Assembly: GCA_013001485.1 (NCBI GenBank)
Contig: JABDMN010000280.1
Location: 1 to 7,095, forward strand
Length of the DNA: 7,095 bases
Reading direction: 5' to 3'
Source of the DNA: Acidimicrobiia bacterium
GTDB lineage: Bacteria; Actinomycetota; Acidimicrobiia; Spongiisociales; UBA5794
Part shown: positions 1 through 6,164 of the stretch, in pieces
How the letters are laid out: every line of letters begins with the position of its first letter
Position numbering within the stretch: position 1 is the first letter of the stretch
The notes under the pieces: generated by a model
Seen by the model: only the letters and a program-made list of their open reading frames with translations
Told to the model about the DNA's origin: nothing
Databases searched by the model: none
Made by a program: the position numbers and the translations under genes

Positions 1-977
1 AGGTCGACCTTCTCGACGACCTCGCCGACTCGCCCCTCGCCGAGCAGAGCACCGAGCCGCTCGAACGACACAGAGGCCTGCCGCACCCTGGCGATGAACA
101 GGCCGGCGATGTTGACGGCGTCTGTCGCGATACCGATGAAAAAGACGAATAGGGCGAAATCGCCCAGCCCAAAGTCGCCGCCGTCCTGGAGTCGGGCCGC
201 GGCGATCAGCAACACCAGCCCGGTGCCGACGTTGGCCGTGTTCCAGAACAACGACTCGAGCAAGGCAACAAGCGTCTGGTCCCTCACCTCGTACACCCGC
301 CGCTCATCGTTGAGGCTTTGCAGATGGGCGATCGAAGATGCCTCGGCACCGGCAACCTTGATCGACTGAACAGATCCGAAGATCTCACCGATCGCTTCGG
401 TGACCCGTCCGGTGGCCTCTCGCGCCGCCTTGCGATAGCGACGGATGGTGCGGCCGGTCCGTTCAGCCAGGACGATCACAACGAGCAGCGGAAGGAAGAC
501 CAGCAGCGTCATGGCCAGGTCGATCCTCGTGAGGATGATTGCTGCGGCAACGCCGAACACGGCCACTCCGATTGTGTCGACCGTGAAGTCGGTCGCCTCG
601 CTGACGTGCTCGACGTCGTCGCGGAATCGGGTGATCACCTCGCCCTGAGCGGCGTCGACGGACTGCGCTCCAGGCATCTCGAGAATCCGTTCGAACAGGT
701 TCTTCTTCATCACCAGCTGCAGCCGGAACATGAAGTTGACGTCGCTGTGCATTCCCCACGTCATCACGCCGATGCGTCCGGCACCGTACGCCAGGATCAG
801 CACGATCAGGGTGGGCACGTTGGCGCCGACACCCGTGTCGATCCGGTTGAAGAATGCCGCGGTGATGAGGCCGGCAAGGATCGGCATCGACCAGATCGCC
901 GACCACAAGACGGCATTAACCGCATAACGCCACGGGTGGGTCTTGATGAGCTCGAACATCAGGCGACCGGTGCTCAT
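1..977 (-). CDS. ABC transporter half-exporter, membrane domain (second gene of pair; partial, 3' end beyond window)
   Basis: This is the membrane half of an ABC exporter subunit; the leftward frame is open to the window edge and 325 residues are visible. The start ATG at 977 overlaps the stop of the upstream ABC gene as ATGA (974-977), with a strong GGAGGAGGT ribosome binding site on the minus strand at 992-984, which points to translational coupling. Hydrophobic segments lie at about residues 17-45, 53-70, 132-170, 246-262 and 272-296. The GEVITRFRDDVEHV stretch (112-125) matches the conserved cytoplasmic coupling region of exporter membrane domains. The visible part ends in the linker after the last helix, so the ATPase domain must lie left of the window. 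Together with the preceding gene it should form a heterodimeric exporter of the inner membrane. Substrate is not deducible; a lipid, peptide or drug is possible. The family call is firm, the function is not. Confidence 0.88.
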   Translation of the reverse strand, partial: MSTGRLMFELIKTHPWRYAVNAVLWSAIWSMPILAGLITAAFFNRIDTGVGANVPTLIVLILAYGAGRIGVMTWGMHSDVNFMFRLQLVMKKNLFERILEMPGAQSVDAAQGEVITRFRDDVEHVSEATDFTVDTIGVAVFGVAAAIILTRIDLAMTLLVFLPLLVVIVLAERTGRTIRRYRKAAREATGRVTEAIGEIFGSVQSIKVAGAEASSIAHLQSLNDERRVYEVRDQTLVALLESLFWNTANVGTGLVLLIAAARLQDGGDFGLGDFALFVFFIGIATDAVNIAGLFIARVRQASVSFERLGALLGEGRVGEVVEKVD

Positions 978-2728
978 CCCAACACCTCCTCCATGCCTGC
1001 GGCCAGAAGCCCGTGGAAGCGCGAGCCGGGATCAGCGGCCAGCGCTGCGCGGTCTCCTGCTTCGACGATCCGTCCGTCATCGAGGATCAAGACCTCGTCG
1101 GCCCTGTTCAATGTGTCGAGACGGTGGGCAATGATGACGCCGGTGCGGTTTTCCAGCAGCCGATCGACGGCGCGTTCGATCAGCGTTTCGGTGACCGGAT
1201 CGAGCCGCGACGATGCCTCATCGAGGACCACGAGCCCCGAGTCCTCGAGGAAGATCCGGGTGAAGGCCAGCAACTGTGCTTCGCCGGCAGAGAGACTCGA
1301 CCCGCCGGATTCGAGCATGGTGTTGACGCCGTCGGGCATGGCAGCGATCCAATCGGTCAGCCCGAGGGCACCGAGCGCTTCCCAGATCCGCTCGTCTGAG
1401 ACGGTCCGGTCGTAGAACGTGAGGTTGTCCCGAATCGTGGCGCGGAACAGCTGGACATCCTGGGTGACCATCCCGACCCTGCGGCGTACGTGATCGATGT
1501 CCGCGTCGGCCAGGGACACCCCGCCGAGGCGGACATCACCGGATTCAGGGTCGTAGAGCCGGGTGAGCAGCCTGGCGAGAGTGCTCTTGCCCGAGCCCGT
1601 GCGTCCGAGTACCCCGATGACCTTCCCCGCGTCGAGTTGGAGCGTCAGCCCGTGAAGAACACGGTCACCGTCGCTCGAGTCGTCGACATACGAGAAGTCG
1701 ACGTCGTCGAGATCGATCGAGAGCGGCCCGGACGGCAGGACTGCGGTGCCGTCGTGAGGCAACCGAGACTCGATCCCAAAGAGGTTCTGGATTCGGGTGA
1801 TACCGGCCGCTGCCTTCTGCATGTCCTCCATCTGGTGGCGGATCCGGTCAAGCGGGTGACGCAGCATCTCGGTGTAGTGGAAGACCACGTAGACCGACCC
1901 CAGCGTGAGGGCATCGGTCTCGTACAACCAGGAGCCGAGACCGAAGACAATCGCCGCTCCGGCTGCGAACACCACGATGTTGGTTGCCCACAAGATCGAC
2001 CATCCCCAGCGGCCCCGCACCTCGTCGGGCATCCACGCTCGGGTGATCTGAGCGAATCGACGCACCATGAACCGTCCGGCGCCGAGCCCCCGGATGTCCT
2101 CTGTGGAACCCACCACCTCGCCGAGGAACCCGTAGAACGTCGCCTTGTGCGCCTTGACCCGCGCCCACCACTCGGTCGCGATCTCCTGCATCTTGACCAT
2201 GACGGCCAGCGTGGCTGCGGAGAACACGACGAGCGAGACACCGATGAGCACCGACTCGCGGAAGAGGAAGAACAGGACTCCAGCCAGGAGGGCCATGTTG
2301 CCGACCACATGGATAACGAACTGCGAGAAGAAGTTCGAGAGGGCAGTGACATCGCCGTCAATGCGCTCGACAAGCTCGCCGGGAGTCCGGCTCTTGTGAA
2401 ACCCCATGTCCAGATGCAGCAGGTGATCGGCAAGATCGCGCCGCAGCTCGTTGGTCGCAGACCATCCGATCTGCTGAGCGAAATAGGTGGCGACGACCGC
2501 GAGAGCCTGCTGGGTGAACGCGACCAGGATGAATATGACCGCAATGCCGACAAGAGCGTCGAGTTCCGTGCCTTCCGTGGCGCGGTCGATGAAGATCCTG
2601 ATGATCTGCGGGTTGACCACCTGCAAGGCGATGCCCGAGAACAGCAAGACCGTCAAGACCACGACCCGCGTCCGATACGGACGGAGATAGGTCTTGAGGA
2701 GCCTCCAGTAGCTCTTGATAGGGATCAT
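974..2728 (-). CDS. ABC transporter half-exporter, membrane plus ATPase domain (first gene of pair)
   Basis: A complete half-transporter of 584 residues, the usual length. The N-terminal membrane domain (about 1-310) has six hydrophobic segments, near 22-42, 60-82, 137-157, 160-178, 246-267 and 272-290, with GELVERIDGDV at 117-127. The C-terminal ATPase domain has Walker A GRTGSGKST (375-383), Q-loop Q423, a signature LSAGE (479-483) instead of LSGGQ, Walker B LVVLDEA with the catalytic Glu (499-505) and the H-loop His535. I chose the ATG at 2728 because MIPIKSYWRLLKTYLRP is the usual N-terminus of this family. A GTG at 2794 would add 22 residues that look non-family and lie in a hairpin. The ribosome binding site before 2728 is weak (GGAACGAG). 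The gene overlaps the next ABC gene by 4 bp, so a heterodimeric exporter is inferred. The substrate is unknown. Confidence 0.93.
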   Translation of the reverse strand: MIPIKSYWRLLKTYLRPYRTRVVVLTVLLFSGIALQVVNPQIIRIFIDRATEGTELDALVGIAVIFILVAFTQQALAVVATYFAQQIGWSATNELRRDLADHLLHLDMGFHKSRTPGELVERIDGDVTALSNFFSQFVIHVVGNMALLAGVLFFLFRESVLIGVSLVVFSAATLAVMVKMQEIATEWWARVKAHKATFYGFLGEVVGSTEDIRGLGAGRFMVRRFAQITRAWMPDEVRGRWGWSILWATNIVVFAAGAAIVFGLGSWLYETDALTLGSVYVVFHYTEMLRHPLDRIRHQMEDMQKAAAGITRIQNLFGIESRLPHDGTAVLPSGPLSIDLDDVDFSYVDDSSDGDRVLHGLTLQLDAGKVIGVLGRTGSGKSTLARLLTRLYDPESGDVRLGGVSLADADIDHVRRRVGMVTQDVQLFRATIRDNLTFYDRTVSDERIWEALGALGLTDWIAAMPDGVNTMLESGGSSLSAGEAQLLAFTRIFLEDSGLVVLDEASSRLDPVTETLIERAVDRLLENRTGVIIAHRLDTLNRADEVLILDDGRIVEAGDRAALAADPGSRFHGLLAAGMEEVLG

Positions 2729-2793
2729 TCGGTAACTCGTTCCAGAAAGACGTAACGGACAGGACGAGCCGGCCAATCGAAAGCCGCAGCGCA

Positions 2794-2809
2794 CGCCACG
2801 TCAGTGGCG
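2794..2809 (-). promoter_or_regulatory. Small hairpin in the ABC gene leader
   Basis: CGCCAC and GTGGCG form a perfect 6-bp stem around a 4-base loop. It lies 66-81 bases before the chosen ABC start and covers the alternative GTG at 2794, which argues against that start being used. No T-run follows on the minus strand, so it is not a standard intrinsic terminator. Its 5' half on the minus strand contains GCCACTGAC, a 9-bp motif that also occurs at 2856-2864, right at the end of the putative leader peptide. Confidence 0.35.
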
Positions 2810-2820
2810 ATCAGAGAATT

Positions 2821-2854
2821 CGAAGCCTGAAGAGGTCGCGCGCGAGCGGCTTCG
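2821..2854 (-). promoter_or_regulatory. Hairpin directly after a possible leader peptide
   Basis: A 7-bp inverted repeat, CGAAGCC at 2821-2827 and GGCTTCG at 2848-2854, encloses 20 bases that include the self-complementary TCGCGCGCGA. On the minus strand it starts three bases after the stop codon of the small ORF at 2857-2883 and is followed by AATTCTCT, which is only weakly terminator-like. Its 3' arm is part of a 12-bp direct repeat (GAAGCCTGAAGA at 2822-2833 and 2924-2935, plus strand). Position and form would suit attenuation of the ABC genes; this is inferred from layout alone. Confidence 0.3.
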
Positions 2855-2856
2855 TG

Positions 2857-2883
2857 TCAGTGGCCGGCCGGGTTGAAGATCAT
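2857..2883 (-). CDS. Possible 8-residue leader peptide upstream of ABC exporter genes
   Basis: A minus-strand ATG at 2883 opens an 8-codon frame reading MIFNPAGH and ends with TGA at 2859-2857. A clear ribosome binding site, GGGAGG, sits 7 bases upstream. The frame would lie about 20 bases after the start of a transcript from the promoter candidate at 2913-2941, and it is followed at once by a hairpin. Short leader peptides controlling ABC multidrug pairs are known (BmrB before bmrCD in Bacillus), so the layout is meaningful, but an 8-codon frame can arise by chance in such GC-rich DNA. Confidence 0.25.
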   Translation of the reverse strand: MIFNPAGH

Positions 2884-2912
2884 CGGAGGGCCTCCCTCGC
2901 GTGCTGGCACCT

Positions 2913-2941
2913 ATCCCACACGAGAAGCCTGAAGATGTCAA
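2913..2941 (-). promoter_or_regulatory. Candidate sigma-70-type promoter for the ABC genes
   Basis: On the minus strand a perfect TTGACA -35 box (2941-2936) is followed, after a 17-base spacer, by TGGGAT (2918-2913), a passable -10 box with T, A and T in the key first, fifth and sixth places. Transcription would start near 2906 and leave a leader of roughly 180 bases before the ABC start. The -10 match is modest, so the call rests mainly on the exact -35 box and ideal spacing. Confidence 0.4.
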
Positions 2942-2968
2942 GGAACGGCAGTCTTCGCCTGCCGTTCC
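2942..2968. promoter_or_regulatory. Perfect 10-bp inverted repeat next to the -35 box (operator candidate)
   Basis: GGAACGGCAG (2942-2951) and CTGCCGTTCC (2959-2968) are exact reverse complements separated by seven bases. The repeat touches the TTGACA box of the leftward promoter candidate. It lies between two divergent genes and has no T-run on either side, so a terminator role is unlikely. A dimeric regulator site, or a structured element serving both directions, is the better reading. No known operator consensus is recognised. Confidence 0.4.
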
Positions 2969-2969
2969 A

Positions 2970-3035
2970 AGTCCCTAGTCCCTAGTCCTTAGCTCGATCC
3001 TTGGTCTAGGGACTAGGGACTCGGGACTAGGGACT
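2970..3035. repeat. Heptad repeat array with 16-bp inverted repeat (AGTCCCT / AGGGACT)
   Basis: Three tandem heptads on the left (AGTCCCT, AGTCCCT, AGTCCTT; 2970-2990) face four in-phase heptads on the right (AGGGACT, AGGGACT, CGGGACT, AGGGACT; 3008-3035). The arms 2970-2985 and 3006-3021 are perfect 16-bp reverse complements around a 20-base spacer. A second 13-bp right-hand copy sits at 3023-3035. A transcript through here would form a long hairpin with two alternative right arms. It may be a dispersed intergenic repeat of this lineage, a multi-site protein-binding element, or both. It lies 85 bases before the regulator start and is the main repeat in this 391-base gene-poor stretch. Confidence 0.75.
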
Positions 3036-3059
3036 CATTAGGGACGAAAGGCCCTAATG
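3036..3059 (+). promoter_or_regulatory. 8-bp inverted repeat with a ribosome-binding-like loop
   Basis: CATTAGGG (3036-3043) and CCCTAATG (3052-3059) are exact reverse complements with the 8-base loop ACGAAAGG. The loop holds a GAAAGG Shine-Dalgarno-like motif, and the right arm ends in the ATG at 3057, an in-frame alternative start for the regulator gene. A second inverted repeat, TGCATCTC/GAGATGCA (3058-3065 and 3088-3095), follows directly. This could be an operator pair or a translation-control leader for the downstream regulator; there is no independent support. Confidence 0.35.
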
Positions 3060-3119
3060 CATCTCATGCCTCTTGCATACGGTGCAGGAGATGCACAAGA
3101 CAGCGAAACGAGCTTCGAA

Positions 3120-3866
3120 ATGACAGAAGAGTTTCTTACCACCCGTCAGGTCCTCGACCTGATCAAGGTCGACAAGTCGACCGTGTATCGCATGGCCGAA
3201 GGCGGTCGGATCCCTGCGGTCAAGGTGGGACGCCAATGGCGCTTCCCCGCCGATCAGATCCAGGTGTGGCTCGACGGCAACCAGTCCAACCAGGTTCCCG
3301 AGCAGCCCGTTGCCAAGCTGGTCGAGGACATCCCTCTCGGTGCGCTTCACAGCCTCCTTCAGGTCTTCGCCGAGCTGCTCGGAGTGATGATGGTGCTCAC
3401 CGATATGGAGGGTCGCCCCATCACTCCCGTCGCCAACCCGTGCGGATTGATGACGGCAACCGGCGACGACCCCGAGGTTCTCGAGCGGTGCGTCCAAACG
3501 TGGACAGCAGACGAGGGGAATGACCTCAGCACCCACTACGTGCCCACCGCGCTCGGTTTCGAGTGCATCCACGGGTACCTGAGGTCAGGTGACCGGCTCC
3601 TCGGCATGGTGCTGGCAGGCGGCGTCGCCGCAGAGCCCTGGCCGCCTCCCGTCGCAGACGTCGTTGCCGGAGCCCGGTTGGTGGGCCTCGATCCGACCAT
3701 CGTCACCAGCCACATCGAGGAGGTCTACTACCTCGACCGCCTTGGCAAGCAAGAGCTCAAGTCGGCGCTGCCCCGCATCGCCAACGCTCTGTCCCGAGTC
3801 ATTTCAGACCACACGCAATCAACCGACCGGCTGCGGGCCATTGCCTCGCTTGCCGGCGTCCAATAA
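3120..3866 (+). CDS. Transcriptional regulator: excisionase-type HTH plus PocR sensory domain
   Basis: A 248-residue DNA-binding sensor protein. Residues 4-53 form a helix-turn-helix of the excisionase/MerR-like type (FLTTRQVLDLIKVDKSTVYR, then KVGRQWRFPADQIQVWL). Residues about 72-230 match a PocR-type sensory domain, with VLTDMEGRPITP and cysteines 108, 124 and 149 at places typical for that family. PocR domains sense small molecules; the ligand here is unknown. The start is uncertain. The ATG at 3120 fits the HTH boundary, but has no good ribosome binding site. An in-frame ATG at 3057 has GAAAGG five bases upstream, yet its extra 21 codons are poor in G/C at third positions, unlike the rest of the gene. 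The gene ends 11 bp before the flavoprotein gene, so it probably regulates this operon, possibly including itself. Confidence 0.88.
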   Translation: MTEEFLTTRQVLDLIKVDKSTVYRMAEGGRIPAVKVGRQWRFPADQIQVWLDGNQSNQVPEQPVAKLVEDIPLGALHSLLQVFAELLGVMMVLTDMEGRPITPVANPCGLMTATGDDPEVLERCVQTWTADEGNDLSTHYVPTALGFECIHGYLRSGDRLLGMVLAGGVAAEPWPPPVADVVAGARLVGLDPTIVTSHIEEVYYLDRLGKQELKSALPRIANALSRVISDHTQSTDRLRAIASLAGVQ

Positions 3867-3877
3867 AGGAGAATCCT

Positions 3878-5110
3878 GTGAAGAAGCTCGTCGTCCTCGG
3901 TGCCGGAACAGCCGGAACCATGGTCGTCAACAAGATCCGGCCTCGCCTCGACACTCGGGAGTGGGAGATCACGGTTGTCGACCAGGACGAAACCCACTAC
4001 TACCAGCCTGGATTCCTCTTCATCCCCTTCGACATCTACCGACCGTCAGATGTCGTCAGGCAAACCAAAGAATTCCTCCCCCAGGGCGTGAACCTCATCA
4101 TGTCCGGCATCGAGGTCGTCGAGCCCGAGGCCAACAAGGTCCGCCTCACCAACGGCGACACACTCGATTACGACTATCTCGTCATCGCCACCGGGACCCA
4201 TCCCGAGCCCGACGAGACCCCCGGCCTCACCGAGATTGAGTTGCTTAAGTCGATCCACGAGTTCTACACCTTCGAAGGCGCCGTGGCTCTCTCCGAGAAG
4301 CTCCGCACATGGGAGGGCGGCCGCATGGTGATCAACATCATGGAGATGCCCTTCAAGTGCCCCGTCGCCCCCCTGGAGTTCACCTTCCTCGCAGACTCGT
4401 TCTTCCACGAGAAGGGGATGCGCGACCAGGTAGAGCTGGTGTACGCCACTCCCCTCCCCGGGGCCTTCACCAAGCCGGTCGCCTCCGACAAGCTCGGTCA
4501 CATGCTCGAGGACAAGAACGTCGCCGTGGAACCCGACTTCTACGTAGAGCGAGTCGACGACGAGACCAAGACGCTCGTGTCCTACGACGAGCGGGAGGTC
4601 CCCTTCGATCTCCTGGTGACGATTCCCGTGCACATGGGATCTGCCTACGTGGCCAAGTCCGGGCTCGGTGACGAGCTGCGCCATGTGCCCGTCGACAAGC
4701 ACACGTTCCTGTCGAAGAAGCACGACAACATCTTCGCCCTAGGTGATGCCGCTGCACTGCCGACATCCAAGGCCGGGTCGGTGGCTCACTTCGCAGTCGA
4801 AACCTGGACCGAGAACTTCATGGACTACATCAACGGCGCCCCGATGAGGGAAGCCTTCGATGGCCACGCCAACTGCTTCATCGAGTCCGGCTTTGGCAAA
4901 GGCTTGCTGATCGACTTCAACTACGACACCGAGCCCCTGCCCGGCAAGTACCCGCTTCCAGGCATCGGCCCGTTCTCTCTGCTCAAGGAGACCGAGGCCA
5001 ACCACTGGGGCAAGGTCATGTTCAAGTGGACCTACTGGAACCTGCTTCTGCCGGGCAAGCCACTCCCGTTGCCGGCTCCAATGTCCATGGCCGGGAAGGA
5101 GCTGTCGTGA
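3878..5110 (+). CDS. Sulfide:quinone oxidoreductase-like FAD-dependent oxidoreductase
   Basis: A 410-residue flavoprotein of the SQR/flavocytochrome c sulfide dehydrogenase type. It has an N-terminal dinucleotide-binding GAGTAG (8-13), the acidic VVDQDETHYYQPG stretch (33-45), LVIATGT (101-107) and the second FAD contact FALGDAA (286-292). The only two cysteines are C161 (in PFKCPVAPLE) and C333 (in HANCFIESG), matching the two central redox cysteines of SQR. The third cysteine of bacterial type I enzymes is absent. The C-terminal stretch about 376-402, rich in Trp, Leu and Pro, would suit monotopic attachment to the membrane for quinone access. Likely reaction: sulfide or a persulfide is oxidised and electrons pass to quinone. 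The GTG start has a strong AAAGGAGA site six bases upstream, 11 bp after the regulator. The true substrate may differ from sulfide. Confidence 0.88.
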   Translation: MKKLVVLGAGTAGTMVVNKIRPRLDTREWEITVVDQDETHYYQPGFLFIPFDIYRPSDVVRQTKEFLPQGVNLIMSGIEVVEPEANKVRLTNGDTLDYDYLVIATGTHPEPDETPGLTEIELLKSIHEFYTFEGAVALSEKLRTWEGGRMVINIMEMPFKCPVAPLEFTFLADSFFHEKGMRDQVELVYATPLPGAFTKPVASDKLGHMLEDKNVAVEPDFYVERVDDETKTLVSYDEREVPFDLLVTIPVHMGSAYVAKSGLGDELRHVPVDKHTFLSKKHDNIFALGDAAALPTSKAGSVAHFAVETWTENFMDYINGAPMREAFDGHANCFIESGFGKGLLIDFNYDTEPLPGKYPLPGIGPFSLLKETEANHWGKVMFKWTYWNLLLPGKPLPLPAPMSMAGKELS

Positions 5111-5820
5111 CGACGCTCGCTCCCGATCAGGTCTCTCGGCTCGAGGAGAAGATCGACGCGCTTACCGACCAGGTCTCTTTGCTCCAGATGGAGGCTGTGG
5201 AGTCGCAGCGCCGCCGCCAACAGTGGGACGAGCTCCGCGACGACCTGGCACCCGTCGCCGAAGGTCTGATGGCACGCGCCACCGACGAGTTCGCAGCTCT
5301 CGAGATCGACACAGACGCCATCACACACACGCTGCGAACGCTGCTCAGCAACATCGAGATCATCGAGCGTCTGGTTACCCGGCTCGACACCATCGAGCAG
5401 CTGCTGTCAGCAACCGGCGAGATCGCGCCCAGCGCTGTCGAGAAGCTCATCGAGGGACTCGGCCAGTTCCAGGAGCGTGGCTACCTCGACTTCGCACGTG
5501 GCGGTGTCGAGGTCGCAGACCGCATCGTCACGTCCTTCGACTACGAGGACATCCACGCGCTCGGCGACAACGTCGTGTTGATCCTCAACACGGTGAAGGA
5601 GATGACCCAGCCCGAGGTCATGCACATGTTGCGTCGGACAGCCACCGCGGCCAGGGCCGACGCACCCAAGGAATTGGGCATTTTCGGAATGATGCGCGAA
5701 ATGCGAGACCCGGCGGTCAAGCGGGGCATGGGGCGGCTGGTCGGCCTCCTCCACTCGCTCGGTGAGACCAACGAGAACACAACAACGACAACTAACCCAC
5801 TCGAAACCAAAGGAGAGTGA
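5107..5820 (+). CDS. DUF1641 family protein
   Basis: A 237-residue protein without cysteines or clear membrane helices. Residues 5-45 look like a coiled coil (RLEEKIDALTDQVSLLQMEA). The DUF1641 core is near 145-190, with the hallmark ALGDNVVLILNTVKEMTQPE (151-170), and GLLHSLG follows at 213-219. A hydrophilic Thr/Asn tail, including five threonines in a row, ends the protein. The GTG start at 5107 overlaps the flavoprotein stop as GTGA and has GGAAGGAG six bases upstream; an ATG at 5026 would lie deep in the previous gene and is rejected. DUF1641 genes are often beside SQR-like or formate dehydrogenase-like genes, so a partner or subunit role is plausible, such as membrane docking or electron-transfer assembly. 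The biochemical function is not established. Confidence 0.87.
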   Translation: MTTLAPDQVSRLEEKIDALTDQVSLLQMEAVESQRRRQQWDELRDDLAPVAEGLMARATDEFAALEIDTDAITHTLRTLLSNIEIIERLVTRLDTIEQLLSATGEIAPSAVEKLIEGLGQFQERGYLDFARGGVEVADRIVTSFDYEDIHALGDNVVLILNTVKEMTQPEVMHMLRRTATAARADAPKELGIFGMMREMRDPAVKRGMGRLVGLLHSLGETNENTTTTTNPLETKGE

Positions 5821-5822
5821 CC

Positions 5823-6137
5823 ATGCAGACCGAGACGATTGCAGGCATTGAGCTGCAGTTTGACGATGAGGGCTTCCTCATCGACCCCATGAAGTGGACC
5901 GAGGGCGTCGGGTCAGAGCTGGCTAGCCAGATCGACATCGCCCTCACCGATGACCACTGGCGTGTCATCAAGTTCGCCCGGGCCGACTTCGAAGAGAGCG
6001 GCGAGTCGCCAACCGTGCGTCGCATTTCGACGATGGCCGACGTCCCCACCAAGGCGCTCTACGGCTTGTTCCCGAAGAAGCCGGCCAAGAAGCTCGCCTT
6101 CATCGCCGGCATTCCGAAGCCCAAGGGCTGCGTCTGA
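5823..6137 (+). CDS. TusE/DsrC/DsvC family sulfur-relay protein
   Basis: A 104-residue protein of the DsrC/TusE family, cytoplasmic, carrying sulfur as a persulfide or trisulfide on a flexible C-terminal arm. Visible marks are DDEGFLIDPMKWTE (14-27), LTDDHWRVIKFAR (41-53) and the C-terminal arm AGIPKPKGCV (95-104) with the penultimate Cys103 (CysA). The second arm cysteine of true DsrC (CysB, eleven residues earlier) is replaced by Ala92, so this is the single-cysteine TusE-like form, which can relay sulfur but cannot form the DsrC intramolecular disulfide. The start is the ATG at 5823, seven bases after AAAGGAGA and 2 bp after the DUF1641 stop; the GTG at 5817 overlaps that stop and is less likely. 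No tusBCD or dsrAB is visible, so tRNA thiolation is not implied. Confidence 0.92.
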   Translation: MQTETIAGIELQFDDEGFLIDPMKWTEGVGSELASQIDIALTDDHWRVIKFARADFEESGESPTVRRISTMADVPTKALYGLFPKKPAKKLAFIAGIPKPKGCV

Positions 6138-6164
6138 GACCCCGAGAATCACGAAAGGAAACTC

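Noticed and set aside
318..1415. Plus-strand open frame of 365 codons across the junction of the two ABC genes
   Set aside because: It lies antisense to two clear ABC genes, shows low-complexity charged composition, and crosses their ATGA overlap.
1490..2755. Plus-strand open frame of 421 codons antisense to the ABC gene
   Set aside because: Its product is rich in Arg, Asp, Glu and His with no family resemblance. It is the mirror of a well-recognised ABC transporter and is explained by GC-biased third positions.
2970..3035. CRISPR array
   Set aside because: The units are only 7 bp, directly abutting and inverted in part, with no unique spacers and no cas genes.
5026..5106. Upstream ATG start for the DUF1641 gene
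   Set aside because: It would overlap the flavoprotein gene by 85 bases; the GTG at 5107 has a strong ribosome binding site and a typical stop-start overlap.
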